This document shows positions 8,474-17,850 of a stretch of DNA of 64,000 nt, in pieces. Below the pieces are notes generated by a model that worked only from the letters and a program-made list of their open reading frames with translations, did not search any database and was not told where the DNA came from. The DNA lies in NCBI RefSeq assembly GCF_900637545.1, contig NZ_LR134376.1:1569001-1633000 (forward strand), given 5' to 3'. Position 1 is the first letter of the stretch. Every line of letters begins with the position of its first letter. A program made the position numbers and the translations under genes. The stretch is from Aeromonas encheleia (GTDB lineage: Bacteria > Pseudomonadota > Gammaproteobacteria > Enterobacterales > Aeromonadaceae).

Positions 8474-10513
8474 TCAGCGGCTGATCCCGGCCAGGCTGAG
8501 CAGGAAGGCATATTCACGGGCGGCCTGCTGCCGCGCCGTGTGGGGGCTGGCCTGGTGGCCGCCATCGAGCTCGGTGCTCAGCAGATAGGGACCCGTCCCC
8601 GTGCTGTGCTCCCGCAGGCGGGCCAGCCACTTGAGCGGCTCCCAGTAGGGCACCTGACTGTCGTACAGCCCGGCCGTTACATAGAGGGGCGGGTAGGGGG
8701 CGGCGTGCAGGTTGTCATAGGGGCCGAGCCTGCGCATGGCGGCATAGTCGGCCGGCCTGGCCGGGTTGCCCCACTCGGCATACTCCTGACGGGTGAGGGG
8801 CAGCTCGGGATCCAACATGGTGGCGAGCAGGTCGACGAAGGGCACCTGCAGCACGGCGCCGGCGAAGCGGGTCGGCGCCTGATTGAGCGCCGCCGCCACC
8901 AGCAGGCCACCGGCGCTGCCGCCCATGGCGAACAGGCGGGCGGGGTCGATGGTGGGATCTAGCGCCAGGGCATCGGCGACCGCCAGGAAGTCGTCCACGC
9001 TGTGCTGCTTGTGCAGGCCACGCCCCTCCTGGTACCAGTCATCCCCCAGCAGGCCGCCGCCGCGTACATGGGCGATGGCGTAGACGAAACCGCGATCGAG
9101 CAGGCTCAGCACCTGGGGTTGGTAGTAGGGGCGCATGGGGGTGCCATACGCGCCATAGCCATAGAGCAGCAGCGCCTTGGGACGGGTGACATCCTTGCGC
9201 CACACCAGGGAGACCGGCACCCGGGTGCCATCCTTGCCCTGCACCCAGCGCCGTTCGCTCTGATAGGGGGACTCCGTGGCCTGGGCGGCATCGTTCGACC
9301 ATCGACCCGAGGCCAGATCCAGCCAGCGCTGGTGCGGGGCCTCGGCCATGCCCTGGCGGCGGATCAGCACCCGCCCACTGGTGGGCTCCTGGCTGCCCTG
9401 GATCCAGGCCGTGCCGGCCCCCTCGGTGAGTGGCAGGCTGTGCACCAGCCTGCCGTCGGCATCCAGCACATCGAGCCAGTCATCGCCCTCCTTGCGGTAT
9501 TGCAGCACTGTGTGATCGGCAAACAGGCGCCACTTCTCGAGGGTTTTATCCTGGCCGGACCAGAGCCGGCGCCAGGGTTGCCGGCCCGCCTCGGCCAGGC
9601 TGGCGGCCTGGTAGAGACCTAGCGCCCCATCCTGATTGCTCTTGAACAGCACCCGCTCATCCAGGGTGTCCAGGTAGTACTCCACCCCGGGCTGGCGGGC
9701 CCTAATCAGGGCCGCCTTGCCGTCGTCCAGCAGATATTGCTCGGAGCCGTTGTGGTTGTTGCTCTGCAAGATGAGGTGGCGCCGGTCCGTGGTGCGATAG
9801 AGGCTGAGCAGCCAGGCGGCGTCGGCCTCCTGATGCACGAGTGCTTCCTTGCCGTCCTGCCAGGCCAACAGCTGCCAGGGGCGCAGGGTGTTGCGCTCGT
9901 TGGCGAGGGTGTAGAGGGTGCGGCCATCCCGGCTCCAGAGCAGATCGCCGGCGCGGTGCGTCAGGGTGGTGAGCGTCTTGTCACTCTCCAGATCCAGCAC
10001 GGTGATGCGGTAATCCCGATCGCCGCGGCTGTCTTCGGCCAGCGCCAGCCAGCGCCCGTCGGGGTGCAGGGACCAGCCGGCGAGCTCGTAGTAGCCGTTG
10101 TCCGGTTGGCGCGGGGCCAGCCGCTGGCGGGGGGCGGCCCGCTCATCGGTCCGTTGCCACAGGCTGCCGTCCGCCTGCATACGCCACTGGCTACCCGCCT
10201 GGTGCAGCCACTCCTCGGGCATGGGTTCGCCCCGCCCCCGGGCTTGCCACTCGGTTTGCAACTGCTGCGCCAGCCCTTGCTGCTCGCTGAGGCGCTGCTC
10301 GGTCCAGCGGTTCTGCTCGCGCAGCAGCGCCAGCAGCTCGGGAGAGCGGCGGCTGTCGTCACGCCAGCCGCCATAGGGATCGAGCCGGGCTATCTCCCCC
10401 TGTAGCAGCGCGGGACGCTTGGGGATGAGGGGCGCCGCTTCTTGGGTCGCCTCATGAAGAAGGGCGGACGCCGGGGTGGCCAGCAGGGCGGCCAGGATCA
10501 GTAAGTGCTGCAT
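8474..10513 (-). CDS. S9 family oligopeptidase (oligopeptidase B-like), exported
   Basis: 679-residue serine peptidase with a beta-propeller N-terminal half and an alpha/beta-hydrolase C-terminal half. Nucleophile Ser ~533 in GGSAGG; Asp in LYDSQVPYWEP and His in DGGHQASPH complete the triad. The LLYGYGAYG segment is typical of the prolyl oligopeptidase/oligopeptidase B clan. Unlike cytosolic PtrB it starts with a probable signal peptide (MQHLLILAALLATPASA), placing it in the periplasm or outside. Its ATG overlaps the receptor stop by one base (TGATG). Likely role: trimming peptides produced or imported by its operon partners (inference). Confidence 0.87.
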   Translation of the reverse strand: MQHLLILAALLATPASALLHEATQEAAPLIPKRPALLQGEIARLDPYGGWRDDSRRSPELLALLREQNRWTEQRLSEQQGLAQQLQTEWQARGRGEPMPEEWLHQAGSQWRMQADGSLWQRTDERAAPRQRLAPRQPDNGYYELAGWSLHPDGRWLALAEDSRGDRDYRITVLDLESDKTLTTLTHRAGDLLWSRDGRTLYTLANERNTLRPWQLLAWQDGKEALVHQEADAAWLLSLYRTTDRRHLILQSNNHNGSEQYLLDDGKAALIRARQPGVEYYLDTLDERVLFKSNQDGALGLYQAASLAEAGRQPWRRLWSGQDKTLEKWRLFADHTVLQYRKEGDDWLDVLDADGRLVHSLPLTEGAGTAWIQGSQEPTSGRVLIRRQGMAEAPHQRWLDLASGRWSNDAAQATESPYQSERRWVQGKDGTRVPVSLVWRKDVTRPKALLLYGYGAYGTPMRPYYQPQVLSLLDRGFVYAIAHVRGGGLLGDDWYQEGRGLHKQHSVDDFLAVADALALDPTIDPARLFAMGGSAGGLLVAAALNQAPTRFAGAVLQVPFVDLLATMLDPELPLTRQEYAEWGNPARPADYAAMRRLGPYDNLHAAPYPPLYVTAGLYDSQVPYWEPLKWLARLREHSTGTGPYLLSTELDGGHQASPHTARQQAAREYAFLLSLAGISR

Positions 10514-12678
10514 CAGATCCCCCAGAAGGTGTAGCGCAGGCTGGCGCTCAGTGAGCGGCCGGTCTGGGTGAAGAGGGAGGCGTCGGTGCCGGCTTCCAGC
10601 CCGGCCACATCCTGATAGCGGGTGTAACGGGTGTCGAACAGGTTATCCAGCTTGAGGTTGACCTTGAGGGCGTCGGTGATCAGCCAGTCGGCGGTCATGC
10701 CCAAGCTGAACCAGCCGGCGCTCTGCATGCACTCTCCCTGCTGCTTGGTCAGGCTGTTGCCACAGCTGGGCACCCTGTCCATGGCGGCGGCGTAGTCCGC
10801 CTGCACCCCCAGGCTCCAGTCATTGGTCTGGTAGCTCAGGCGGGTGTTGCCCTCAAGGGGGGTCAGGGTGCGCAGCGCCTCGCCCTGGCTGTCTTCCCCG
10901 TCGACCCAGCCGAGCTTGGTGGCCAGCTCCCACTCCTGGGTCAGCCAGTAGCTGGCGGCGATTTCCGCCCCCCAGGTCTCGGCCTTGGCCACGTTGCGGT
11001 ACTGGCGCAGTATGACGCCGTCACTCAGGCGCAGCCCCACCTCGCGCCAGTCGATGAAGTTGTAGTAACGGTTGTAGAAGAGGGCCGGCTTGATGCTCCA
11101 GCTCTCCCCCTCGCCACTCAAACCCCACTCGAAGCTGTGGCTGGTCTCCTCCTTCAGATCCGTGTTGGCGATGATCTGGAACGGCGGCAGGGCGAAGTAG
11201 TGGGGAATGTTGCCGTACACCTTGTCGTAGGAGGGAGCCCGAAAGCCGTTGGCATAGCTGAGCCAGCTGCGCCACTGCTCGTTGAAGCGGTAGCTGGCGG
11301 CCAGGCTCGGGGAGAGATGCCAGCTGTGGTTCTCGCCCTGATTGCCATCTTGCGGGCGCAGCCACTGGTGATCCATGCGCAAGGTGGGGGTGAATTGCCA
11401 CCGGCCCAGGGTGGCCACGTCGCCGAGCCAGACCCCTGCCCGGTCGGTGCGGGCACTGCTGAAGGGCTCGGACTGGCTGGGCTGGGGCACGCCCGCCTCC
11501 AGGCTCAGCTTCTCCACCGGCCGCTCGTGGCGGGTACGCTCCAGCTCGACGCCGTAGCTCAGCTTGTGGGCAAGGTCGCCGGTGACGAGATCCCGGCGCA
11601 CATCCAGCTCGCTGCCGACGCGGTCTTCGGTGAAGGTGGAGAGCTCTCGCTCGCTGCGGTAGCGGGGATAGCCGCTCAGCAGGTCGTTTTGCAGCAGGCT
11701 GCGCTTGTTGGCGCTGTTCTTGGAGTGGTTGCCATAGAGGCTCCAGGTGAACTGATCCGCCAGCAGGCTGCCGAGATCGCTCGCCTCCCAGCCAAGTTTG
11801 CCCCCCTGGGTGCGCTGGCTGCCCTGCTCATTGTATTGGCGCACCTGCCACTTGCCGTCAGGCTGGGGCACCTCGCGCGGTCCTTGATCCCGCTCGGCAT
11901 TGTCTTCGAAGTAGTCGAGCTCGAGGCGCAGCAGGTGGTGTTCATTCAGCTCGAAACGGGAGCTGGTGGAGGCGCTGAGGCCGTCCAGATCCGCCGGGAT
12001 GCGGCTCTCGTCATAGTTGGCGGTCTCGTGTCCCTGCCAGCCGGAGAGGCGCAGCAGGTGCTCGCTGTCCAGCACCCGGGCGGCGCCGGTGGCGCTCAGT
12101 TTCTGCTTGTCGCTGCTGCCATCCTGCAGGATCTTGCCGCTCAGATAGGCATCCTGGCCCTGCAGGTAGTCTTCCGGCTGCTTGGTGCTGATGACGATGG
12201 TACCGCCGATGGCGTCTGAGCCGTGCAGGGAGGAGCCCGCCCCCTTGGCCACCTCGATCTGTTTGACGTCATCGAGATCGAAGCTGAAGCGGCCTACCTT
12301 GTCGTTGAGATCGTCGGCGCCGAAGCCGTCGCTGACCCGCACTCCGTCCTTGATGATCAGCACCCGGTTGCCGCCCATGCCGCGGATGATGATGTTCTGT
12401 GGCCGGCCGGCGGAGCCGGTCACCGAGACGCCGGGCTCGTTCTTGAACACGTCGGTGAGCTCGGTGGCTACCTGGCGATCCAGGTCTTCCTCGGTGATGA
12501 CGGTGATGGAGCCCGAGACATCGGACAGCTTCTGTTCGATCCGCTGGCCCTTGACCACTATGGTCTCGCGCGCCTTGAGGGTGGGGTTGATCCCGGTTGA
12601 GTCTATCCCGGCCGGATCGCTGGCGGCCAGGGCTGTGCCGGACAGCAGCATGGGCCAGTAGTGCAATGGTGTTTTCAT
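10513..12678 (-). CDS. TonB-dependent outer-membrane receptor, heme/hemoglobin type
   Basis: 721 residues; signal peptide ~1-18. TonB box-like ETIVVKGQ near 38, then the plug domain (SDVSGSITVITEEDLDRQ, IIIRGMGGNRVLIIKDGVR, GAGSSLHGSDAIGGTIVISTKQP) and a 22-strand barrel ending in an aromatic-rich ...LRYTFWGI. The barrel has GFRAPSYDKVYGNIPHYF followed by a degenerate NPNL-like block (ANTDLKEETS), the FRAP-to-NPNL arrangement of heme receptors, with a His between them. Two Fur-box-like sites lie directly upstream. First gene of the tight five-gene block. Heme is the best guess for substrate; other ferric ligands cannot be excluded. Confidence 0.88.
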   Translation of the reverse strand: MKTPLHYWPMLLSGTALAASDPAGIDSTGINPTLKARETIVVKGQRIEQKLSDVSGSITVITEEDLDRQVATELTDVFKNEPGVSVTGSAGRPQNIIIRGMGGNRVLIIKDGVRVSDGFGADDLNDKVGRFSFDLDDVKQIEVAKGAGSSLHGSDAIGGTIVISTKQPEDYLQGQDAYLSGKILQDGSSDKQKLSATGAARVLDSEHLLRLSGWQGHETANYDESRIPADLDGLSASTSSRFELNEHHLLRLELDYFEDNAERDQGPREVPQPDGKWQVRQYNEQGSQRTQGGKLGWEASDLGSLLADQFTWSLYGNHSKNSANKRSLLQNDLLSGYPRYRSERELSTFTEDRVGSELDVRRDLVTGDLAHKLSYGVELERTRHERPVEKLSLEAGVPQPSQSEPFSSARTDRAGVWLGDVATLGRWQFTPTLRMDHQWLRPQDGNQGENHSWHLSPSLAASYRFNEQWRSWLSYANGFRAPSYDKVYGNIPHYFALPPFQIIANTDLKEETSHSFEWGLSGEGESWSIKPALFYNRYYNFIDWREVGLRLSDGVILRQYRNVAKAETWGAEIAASYWLTQEWELATKLGWVDGEDSQGEALRTLTPLEGNTRLSYQTNDWSLGVQADYAAAMDRVPSCGNSLTKQQGECMQSAGWFSLGMTADWLITDALKVNLKLDNLFDTRYTRYQDVAGLEAGTDASLFTQTGRSLSASLRYTFWGI

Positions 12679-12682
12679 TGTT

Positions 12683-12699
12683 GATAATGATTATTATTT
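12683..12699 (-). promoter_or_regulatory. Fur-box-like site 1
   Basis: GATAATGATTATTATTT, close to the Fur consensus of GATAAT/ATTATC repeats, starting 5 bp upstream of the receptor ATG. Suggests iron repression of the block. Confidence 0.75.
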
Positions 12700-12750
12700 A
12701 AGCCTGAAGGGCGCGGATTATTGCAGAGTGGTCCAGCCAGATCAATGATT

Positions 12751-12767
12751 GATAACTATTATCATTT
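12751..12767 (-). promoter_or_regulatory. Fur-box-like site 2
   Basis: GATAACTATTATCATTT, a near-palindromic Fur-type site ~70 bp upstream of the receptor ATG. Together with site 1 it brackets the likely promoter. Confidence 0.75.
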
Positions 12768-12916
12768 GGTTTTTATAGTCTTGATTGGATTGATGTTTTT
12801 GACTGGTAAATCAGTAGGGGAAGGCAGACGTTTGCGGATAGATAGGTCAGCAATGAAGGAAAAGGGAGGGGGAGGTGAGAGGAACATGTCTGTGACGAAT
12901 GGAACCGAAGGCAATA

Positions 12917-12943
12917 AAAAGCCCGCCGGGGTGGCGGGCTTTT
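12917..12943. terminator. Terminator of lapC
   Basis: AAAAGCCCGCC and GGCGGGCTTTT form an 11-bp stem around GGGGT, 19 bp beyond the lapC stop (minus strand). The frame 12721-12987 (+) running through it is not a credible gene. Confidence 0.88.
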
Positions 12944-12961
12944 CGGACTCGATAAACCCCG

Positions 12962-14809
12962 TCAGGGGGCGCGATAGAAGCGATTGAGCTCGTTCATCAC
13001 CTGGATCATGGCGCCCATGTCCGGGGTACCGTGTTTGATGGGGCGATAGCTGTCGCGATCCAGCAGTTCGAAGTCACCCTGCTTGTTGAAGTGGGTGATG
13101 GTGTTGTCCTGATAGATGGCGAAATCATTCTGATCGCCGGCCAGCAGCCAGTTGCGCGGGCTGGTGTCGAACAGGCTGCGGCCTATGCTGTAGTCCCGCG
13201 GCGGATTGCGGACCCCCAGCATGCCCTTCATCAGGGTCGGCACCAGATCCAGGTGGCTGCTCGGTTGCTCCTGTGACTTGCTCTCGGCACCGGGCCAGGC
13301 GAGTACCAGGGGCACCTGCACCTGATAGGGCGAGTAGTTGCTGCCATAGCCCCAGCTGTTGCTCTGGGTTTCGTTGAACTCCTGACCGTGGTTGGAGGTG
13401 ACGACGACTATGGTCTGCTCGCTCAGCCCCTGCTGCTGCAGCTGATCCAGCATCTGCGCCAGCAACTGATCGGTATAGAACACGGTGTTCTTGTAGCGAT
13501 TCTCCAGCTTCTGCAGGTTCTCGGTCCGGTAGGCGGTGGCCGGATTGAAGCGGGTCAGCTCGGGCTGGAAGGGCCCCTTCACCCCGGCGGGCACCTGATA
13601 ATCGCCCGGGCTCGACAGATAGACCAGCGAGAACCAGGGGCGATCGTCGGTGCGCTTGAGCATCCACTGCTGCCAGTCGCCGATCAGGCGAGTGTCATCG
13701 ATCTGCTCGGAGACAAACACCTGCTTGCGCAGGCCGGCGAGCAGGCTCTGCTGGTATTGCTGGGCATCTTCCAGCGCACCGAACAGGCCGAACTGATAGT
13801 CCTGGCGCAGCATCTCGTCGAACAGCACCGGTGGGCGCTTGTCGGTGCGGATGTCGTCATAGTAGTGGCCGGGCAGCCCGTAGAAGAGGCTGAACATCCC
13901 CATCACATCGTCGTTGCCGCCACTCATGTGGTTGCGGAAATTGAGATGGTTGTCTGCGTAGCGCTGCAGGTTGGGCATGTTGATGCTGTTGAGCATGTCG
14001 GCCCGCAGCGAGTCGACCACCACCACCAGCAGGTTCTTGTGCTCGGACGGGGCGCTCACGTTGAGCGGGCGCAGCGGGTAGAGCAGCCGGTGCTCACCGT
14101 TGCCCTGATCCTCGGCCTTCTTCTCATACTGCTCGAGATCCAGCCAGCCATGCTTGGCCAGGAAACTTCTGGCGGTCATGGGGTAGGAGAGCGGGAAGTT
14201 GGCGCGCTGCATGGTGATGGGCTGATACAGGGTCGCATCGGCCCAGCTGTTGACCAGATGGGTCAGCATGAAGCAGACCAGCAGGGCCAGCCCGACCTGA
14301 TTGCCGTACTGGCGGCGCTTGCGCTTGTTGATCTTGCGCCACACATAGGCCGACAGCAGCAGCTGCAGCAGGAAGATGGTCGGCACCGCCACGAAGATGA
14401 TGCTCCAGATCGAGCCCTCCTCGGTCTGGGCCTGATCCAGCAGCAGTTGCCACACCTGACCGTTCAGGTGGAACTTGAACAGCTGGAACACCTGGGTATC
14501 GATCAGCAGCAGCACCAGCGCCAGGGTGGCGATGATGGCCGAGATGAAGCGCAGCGGCCTCTCTTTGGGCAGCACAAAGCTCAGCGGGAATATGGTCAGC
14601 AGGTAGGTGACGAAGCTCAGGAACGAGAAATGACCTATCCAGCTGATGATGAGATAGGTCACGCCGAGCGTGGTCGATGGCCAACTGATGGAACCCAGGT
14701 AACGGGTCGCGATCAGCATGGCCAGGATGATGTTGAAGAAGGAGAACCAATGCCCCCAGGTGATCAGGCGAGAGACATTATCACGATAGGGGTTGCCGGT
14801 TTCGACCAT
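12962..14809 (-). CDS. lapC: Inner-membrane sulfatase-fold protein LapC (PbgA/YejM)
   Basis: Senses periplasmic lipopolysaccharide and controls LpxC proteolysis through LapB in enterics. 615 residues. The N-terminus (RDNVSRLITWGHWFSFFNI) and five hydrophobic segments over ~20-190 match YejM. The conserved WADATLYQPITMQRANFPLSYPMTAR linker is present. The periplasmic domain (~240-600) has the alkaline-phosphatase/sulfatase fold (LLVVVVDSLRADML, HMSGGND, VVTSNHGQEF). Here VDSLR keeps a Ser at the position of the sulfatase nucleophile. 42 bp downstream of yejL, same strand, divergent from yejK as in E. coli synteny. Confidence 0.94.
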   Translation of the reverse strand: MVETGNPYRDNVSRLITWGHWFSFFNIILAMLIATRYLGSISWPSTTLGVTYLIISWIGHFSFLSFVTYLLTIFPLSFVLPKERPLRFISAIIATLALVLLLIDTQVFQLFKFHLNGQVWQLLLDQAQTEEGSIWSIIFVAVPTIFLLQLLLSAYVWRKINKRKRRQYGNQVGLALLVCFMLTHLVNSWADATLYQPITMQRANFPLSYPMTARSFLAKHGWLDLEQYEKKAEDQGNGEHRLLYPLRPLNVSAPSEHKNLLVVVVDSLRADMLNSINMPNLQRYADNHLNFRNHMSGGNDDVMGMFSLFYGLPGHYYDDIRTDKRPPVLFDEMLRQDYQFGLFGALEDAQQYQQSLLAGLRKQVFVSEQIDDTRLIGDWQQWMLKRTDDRPWFSLVYLSSPGDYQVPAGVKGPFQPELTRFNPATAYRTENLQKLENRYKNTVFYTDQLLAQMLDQLQQQGLSEQTIVVVTSNHGQEFNETQSNSWGYGSNYSPYQVQVPLVLAWPGAESKSQEQPSSHLDLVPTLMKGMLGVRNPPRDYSIGRSLFDTSPRNWLLAGDQNDFAIYQDNTITHFNKQGDFELLDRDSYRPIKHGTPDMGAMIQVMNELNRFYRAP

Positions 14810-14851
14810 AGTGATCCATCTGCGTAGAGAAACGTCAAAAAAGTCGGCGAC

Positions 14852-15079
14852 TCAATGTGCGTCGTGGCGATTGTCGACCGAAGAAGTCAGAGCCTGGATA
14901 AATTTTTCAGCAATAGCCTGACGTTGTGCCGGAGCCATGTTGTTGATGATGTTGGTACTCAGATTGCCCAGCACCATCAGGCTGAGGTCGACTGGCGCTT
15001 TGTGCTTCTCCAGTACGGTGATCAGGTCATTCATCAGGTCATCAAATTGCTGGTTTGTGTACTTTGATACGATGGGCAT
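14852..15079 (-). CDS. yejL: UPF0352 protein YejL
   Basis: 75 residues from ATG 15079 ([20 protein letters not shown]). The family start and the helical body [21 protein letters not shown] match YejL; function is uncharacterised. A longer frame up to 15103 lacks family support. It shares a ~70-bp divergent promoter region with yejK. Confidence 0.92.
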   Translation of the reverse strand: MPIVSKYTNQQFDDLMNDLITVLEKHKAPVDLSLMVLGNLSTNIINNMAPAQRQAIAEKFIQALTSSVDNRHDAH

Positions 15080-15152
15080 AATCTTCAGTTCATCTCGGTT
15101 CAAAGCGCCTTATAATACTTCACCCTTTCGGCTAACACTATGGCTTTGTGAC

Positions 15153-16202
15153 ATGAGTCTCGATATCGACAAGATCATTCTTCACTCCCTGCGCCAGGGC
15201 AACGATGGTCAACCGCACGCCGACACCCGCAGCCAGACCCTGCCTGCCGACGAGGCGGTGCAAGGGCTGATGGCAGAACTGCATCGCATCTATAACGGCA
15301 AGGGCGGCAAGGGCTTCGGTTTCTTTGCCGACCCCGAAGCGGCCGTTGCCGAGCTGGCCGACGGCGAAGACGCCCCGAAACAGCCCTCTCCCGCCTTTCG
15401 CATCGCCCTCGAGCAACTGCTCGGCGAGCAGACCGAATTCGTCCCCTTCTCGGTGACCATGACCCAGCTGCTGGTGAAAAACCTGGTGGAGCACGCCCTG
15501 GATGAGCAAGGGGTGCTGTTGTTTGCCAAGTACAACTATGTCGGCGTCGATTATTTGATGATTGCCCTGCTGGAAGGCAAGGAGAGCGTCACCGTCAGCG
15601 AGGCGCTGGACTTGCGCCATATTCACTACCTGGATATCGGTAAACTCAACCTGGTGGCCCGCATCGATCTGACCGAGTGGAAAACCCAGCCGGAATCCCG
15701 CCGTTATATCACCTTCAGCAAGGGGCGGGTCGGCCGCAAGCTGGGGGACTTCTTCCTGGATCTGTTGGGTGCCCGCGAGGGGATGGATGCCAAGGTGCAG
15801 AATAAAGGCCTGTTGCAGGCGGTGGACGATTATTGCGACAGCCGTCAGCTCGAACCCGCCGAACGCAATGACTACAAGAAGCAGGTCTTCAAATATTGCA
15901 CCGAGCAGGCCAGCGCCGGCGAGGAGATCGAGATCAAGGAGCTCTCAGCCGAATTGCCGGGGGATGGCGATCTCGACTTCTACAGCTTCCTCGGCCAGGA
16001 ATATGAGCTGGAAGAGCGTTTCCCGGCCGATCGCTCCACCCTGCGTGGGCTGACCAAATTTGTCGGCTCCGGCGGCGGCCTGACCCTGAGTTTTGAACAG
16101 AAGCTATTGAACAGCCGCATCTTTTACGATCCGCAGACCGATACCCTGACCATCCGTGGCGTGCCGCCCAACCTCAAGGATCAGTTGCTGCGTCAGTCAT
16201 AA
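15153..16202 (+). CDS. yejK: Nucleoid-associated protein NdpA/YejK
   Basis: 349 residues from ATG 15153 (MSLDIDKIILHSLRQG), the family start; the open frame extends further upstream without support. Characteristic blocks: HYLDIGKLNLVARIDLTEW, YITFSKGRVGRKLGDFF, NKGLLQAVDDYC and FPADRSTLRGLTKFVGSGGGLT. Cytoplasmic, double-stranded-DNA-binding nucleoid protein of unclear physiological role. Monocistronic, ending in a strong terminator. Confidence 0.95.
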   Translation: MSLDIDKIILHSLRQGNDGQPHADTRSQTLPADEAVQGLMAELHRIYNGKGGKGFGFFADPEAAVAELADGEDAPKQPSPAFRIALEQLLGEQTEFVPFSVTMTQLLVKNLVEHALDEQGVLLFAKYNYVGVDYLMIALLEGKESVTVSEALDLRHIHYLDIGKLNLVARIDLTEWKTQPESRRYITFSKGRVGRKLGDFFLDLLGAREGMDAKVQNKGLLQAVDDYCDSRQLEPAERNDYKKQVFKYCTEQASAGEEIEIKELSAELPGDGDLDFYSFLGQEYELEERFPADRSTLRGLTKFVGSGGGLTLSFEQKLLNSRIFYDPQTDTLTIRGVPPNLKDQLLRQS

Positions 16203-16226
16203 TGTGATCCAGGCTCCATTTTTGCT

Positions 16227-16260
16227 AAAAAGACACCACAGCCCGCTGTGGTGTCTTTTT
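16227..16260 (+). terminator. Rho-independent terminator of yejK
   Basis: 15-bp perfect arms (AAAAAGACACCACAG / CTGTGGTGTCTTTTT) with a 4-nt loop and T-run, 25 bp after the yejK stop. Confidence 0.95.
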
Positions 16261-16329
16261 ATTTAAGGGGTTGGCGTGCATGGAAACCGACTCGGTACTT
16301 TGTTAACACATTGCACAGAATAATGGGGA

Positions 16330-16363
16330 TGAAAGGGTTTTCATTGGAGTGAAACCCCTTTCA
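16330..16363 (+). promoter_or_regulatory. Long palindrome upstream of malE (candidate operator)
   Basis: TGAAAGGGTTTTCA and TGAAACCCCTTTCA are 14-bp inverted arms (one mismatch) around 6 bp, ~235 bp before the malE ATG. A GGGGATGA at 16325, resembling a MalT box core, overlaps its left edge. The remainder of 16261-16597 is AT-richer promoter region with no gene. Regulator identity is unknown. Confidence 0.5.
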
Positions 16364-16597
16364 ATGGCGTAAATTTATTTCTGTTTGGTAATTATTTTTC
16401 GGTCAACAACCAAAAATATGCCAATAAATCCCCCTAACCTCCTGAAATAAGAAAATGTTTTCAGAACTTTCTGGAAGAAAATACGTAATTGCATTTCAAA
16501 AATGCGAGGCGTGTCATGTGAGGCGGTGGCGGCTTGGGATAATATTCATCTCGCACACAATGCTCTTACAGCGCGGAACTAATACAAGGAAAGGCTC

Positions 16598-17779
16598 ATG
16601 AAAAAGAAATTGCTGTCATCCCTGATCGGTCTGGCTACTCTGGGCGTGGCTTGCTCAGCCACTGCTGCGATTGACGAAGGTCAACTGACCATCTGGATCA
16701 ACGGTGACAAGGGCTACAACGGCCTGGCCGAAGTAGGTAAGAAGTTCGAAGCCGAGACCGGCATCAAGGTCACCGTCGCTCACCCGGATCAGGTCGAGGT
16801 GAAATTCCAGCAAGCTGCCGCCACCGGCAACGGTCCGGACATCTTCTTCTGGGCTCACGACCGTTACGGTGAGTGGGTCAAGGCCGGTCTGCTGGTCCCC
16901 GTGACCCCGAACGCCGCCGAGAAGGCCAAGTTCGAGCAGTTCGCCTGGGATGCCATGACCGTCGATGGCAAGACCTACGGTTACCCGGTCGCGGTCGAAG
17001 CCGTCAGCCTGATTTACAACAAGGATCTGTTGCCCAATCCGCCGAAGACCTTCGAAGAGATCGCCAAGATCGACGAAGACCTGAAGAAGAGTGGCAAGCG
17101 CGCCATCATGTGGGCCTATGACACCCCCTACTTCAGCTACCCGCTGGTGGCCGCCAACGGTGGTTATGCCTTCAAGAAGACCGCCACCGGTTATGACGTG
17201 AAAGACACCGGCGTGGCCAACGCGGGTGCCAAGGCCGGCGTCGGCTACATCTCCGAGATGATCAAGTCCGGTCACCTGGAGAAGGGCATCGACTACGGTG
17301 TCATGGATGCCAAGTTCAACAAGGGCGAAGTGGCCATGATGATCAATGGCCCCTGGGCCTGGAGCAACCTGGACAAGAGCGGCATCAAGTACGGTGTAGC
17401 GCCGCTGCCGACCCTGAAGGGTAAGCCGGCCAAGGCCTTCGTCGGCGTGCTGGGCGCGACCATCAACGCCGCCAGCCCGAACAAGGATCTGGCCATCGAG
17501 TTCCTCGAGAACTACCTGCTGACCGATGCCGGTCTGGCGCCGGTGAACGCCGACAAGCCGCTGGGTGCCGTGGCACTGAAGTCCTTCCAGAAGACCCTGG
17601 AATCGGATCCGAACATCAAGGCCACCATGCAGAACGCCCAGAATGGCGAGCCGATGCCGTCCGTGCCTGAGATGAGCCGTTTCTGGTCCTCCTTCGAAAC
17701 TGCCCTCAAGAACGTCACCTCTGGCCGTCAGAGCGTTGATGAAGCCCTGGATACCGCTGCCAAGCGTATCGTTCAGTAA
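16598..17779 (+). CDS. malE: Maltose/maltodextrin-binding periplasmic protein
   Basis: Solute-binding component of the maltose ABC importer. 393 residues, close to E. coli MalE. Signal peptide ~1-24 ([24 protein letters not shown]), mature start [23 protein letters not shown]. Diagnostic stretches are [52 protein letters not shown] and [16 protein letters not shown]. First gene of malE-F-G-K, all on one strand, unlike the divergent malEFG / malK-lamB layout of E. coli. Confidence 0.97.
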   Translation: MKKKLLSSLIGLATLGVACSATAAIDEGQLTIWINGDKGYNGLAEVGKKFEAETGIKVTVAHPDQVEVKFQQAAATGNGPDIFFWAHDRYGEWVKAGLLVPVTPNAAEKAKFEQFAWDAMTVDGKTYGYPVAVEAVSLIYNKDLLPNPPKTFEEIAKIDEDLKKSGKRAIMWAYDTPYFSYPLVAANGGYAFKKTATGYDVKDTGVANAGAKAGVGYISEMIKSGHLEKGIDYGVMDAKFNKGEVAMMINGPWAWSNLDKSGIKYGVAPLPTLKGKPAKAFVGVLGATINAASPNKDLAIEFLENYLLTDAGLAPVNADKPLGAVALKSFQKTLESDPNIKATMQNAQNGEPMPSVPEMSRFWSSFETALKNVTSGRQSVDEALDTAAKRIVQ

Positions 17780-17789
17780 GCACGCACCA

Positions 17790-17809
17790 GGGAGGCCTTC
17801 GGGCCTCCC
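17790..17809 (+). other. UUCG-tetraloop hairpin between malE and malF
   Basis: GGGAGGCC-TTCG-GGCCTCCC: an 8-bp stem closed by the very stable C(UUCG)G tetraloop, 10 bp after malE and without a T-tract. Likely a 3' stabiliser or partial terminator letting MalE exceed MalFGK. Confidence 0.7.
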
Positions 17810-17850
17810 ACTCTCTCAAATCTCTCTTGGCGTTATAAAGGTTAATTGGC

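Noticed and set aside
12721..12987. 88-codon ORF (+) upstream of the TonB receptor
   Set aside because: It runs through Fur-box-like sites and the lapC terminator, has no recognisable domain and no good RBS.
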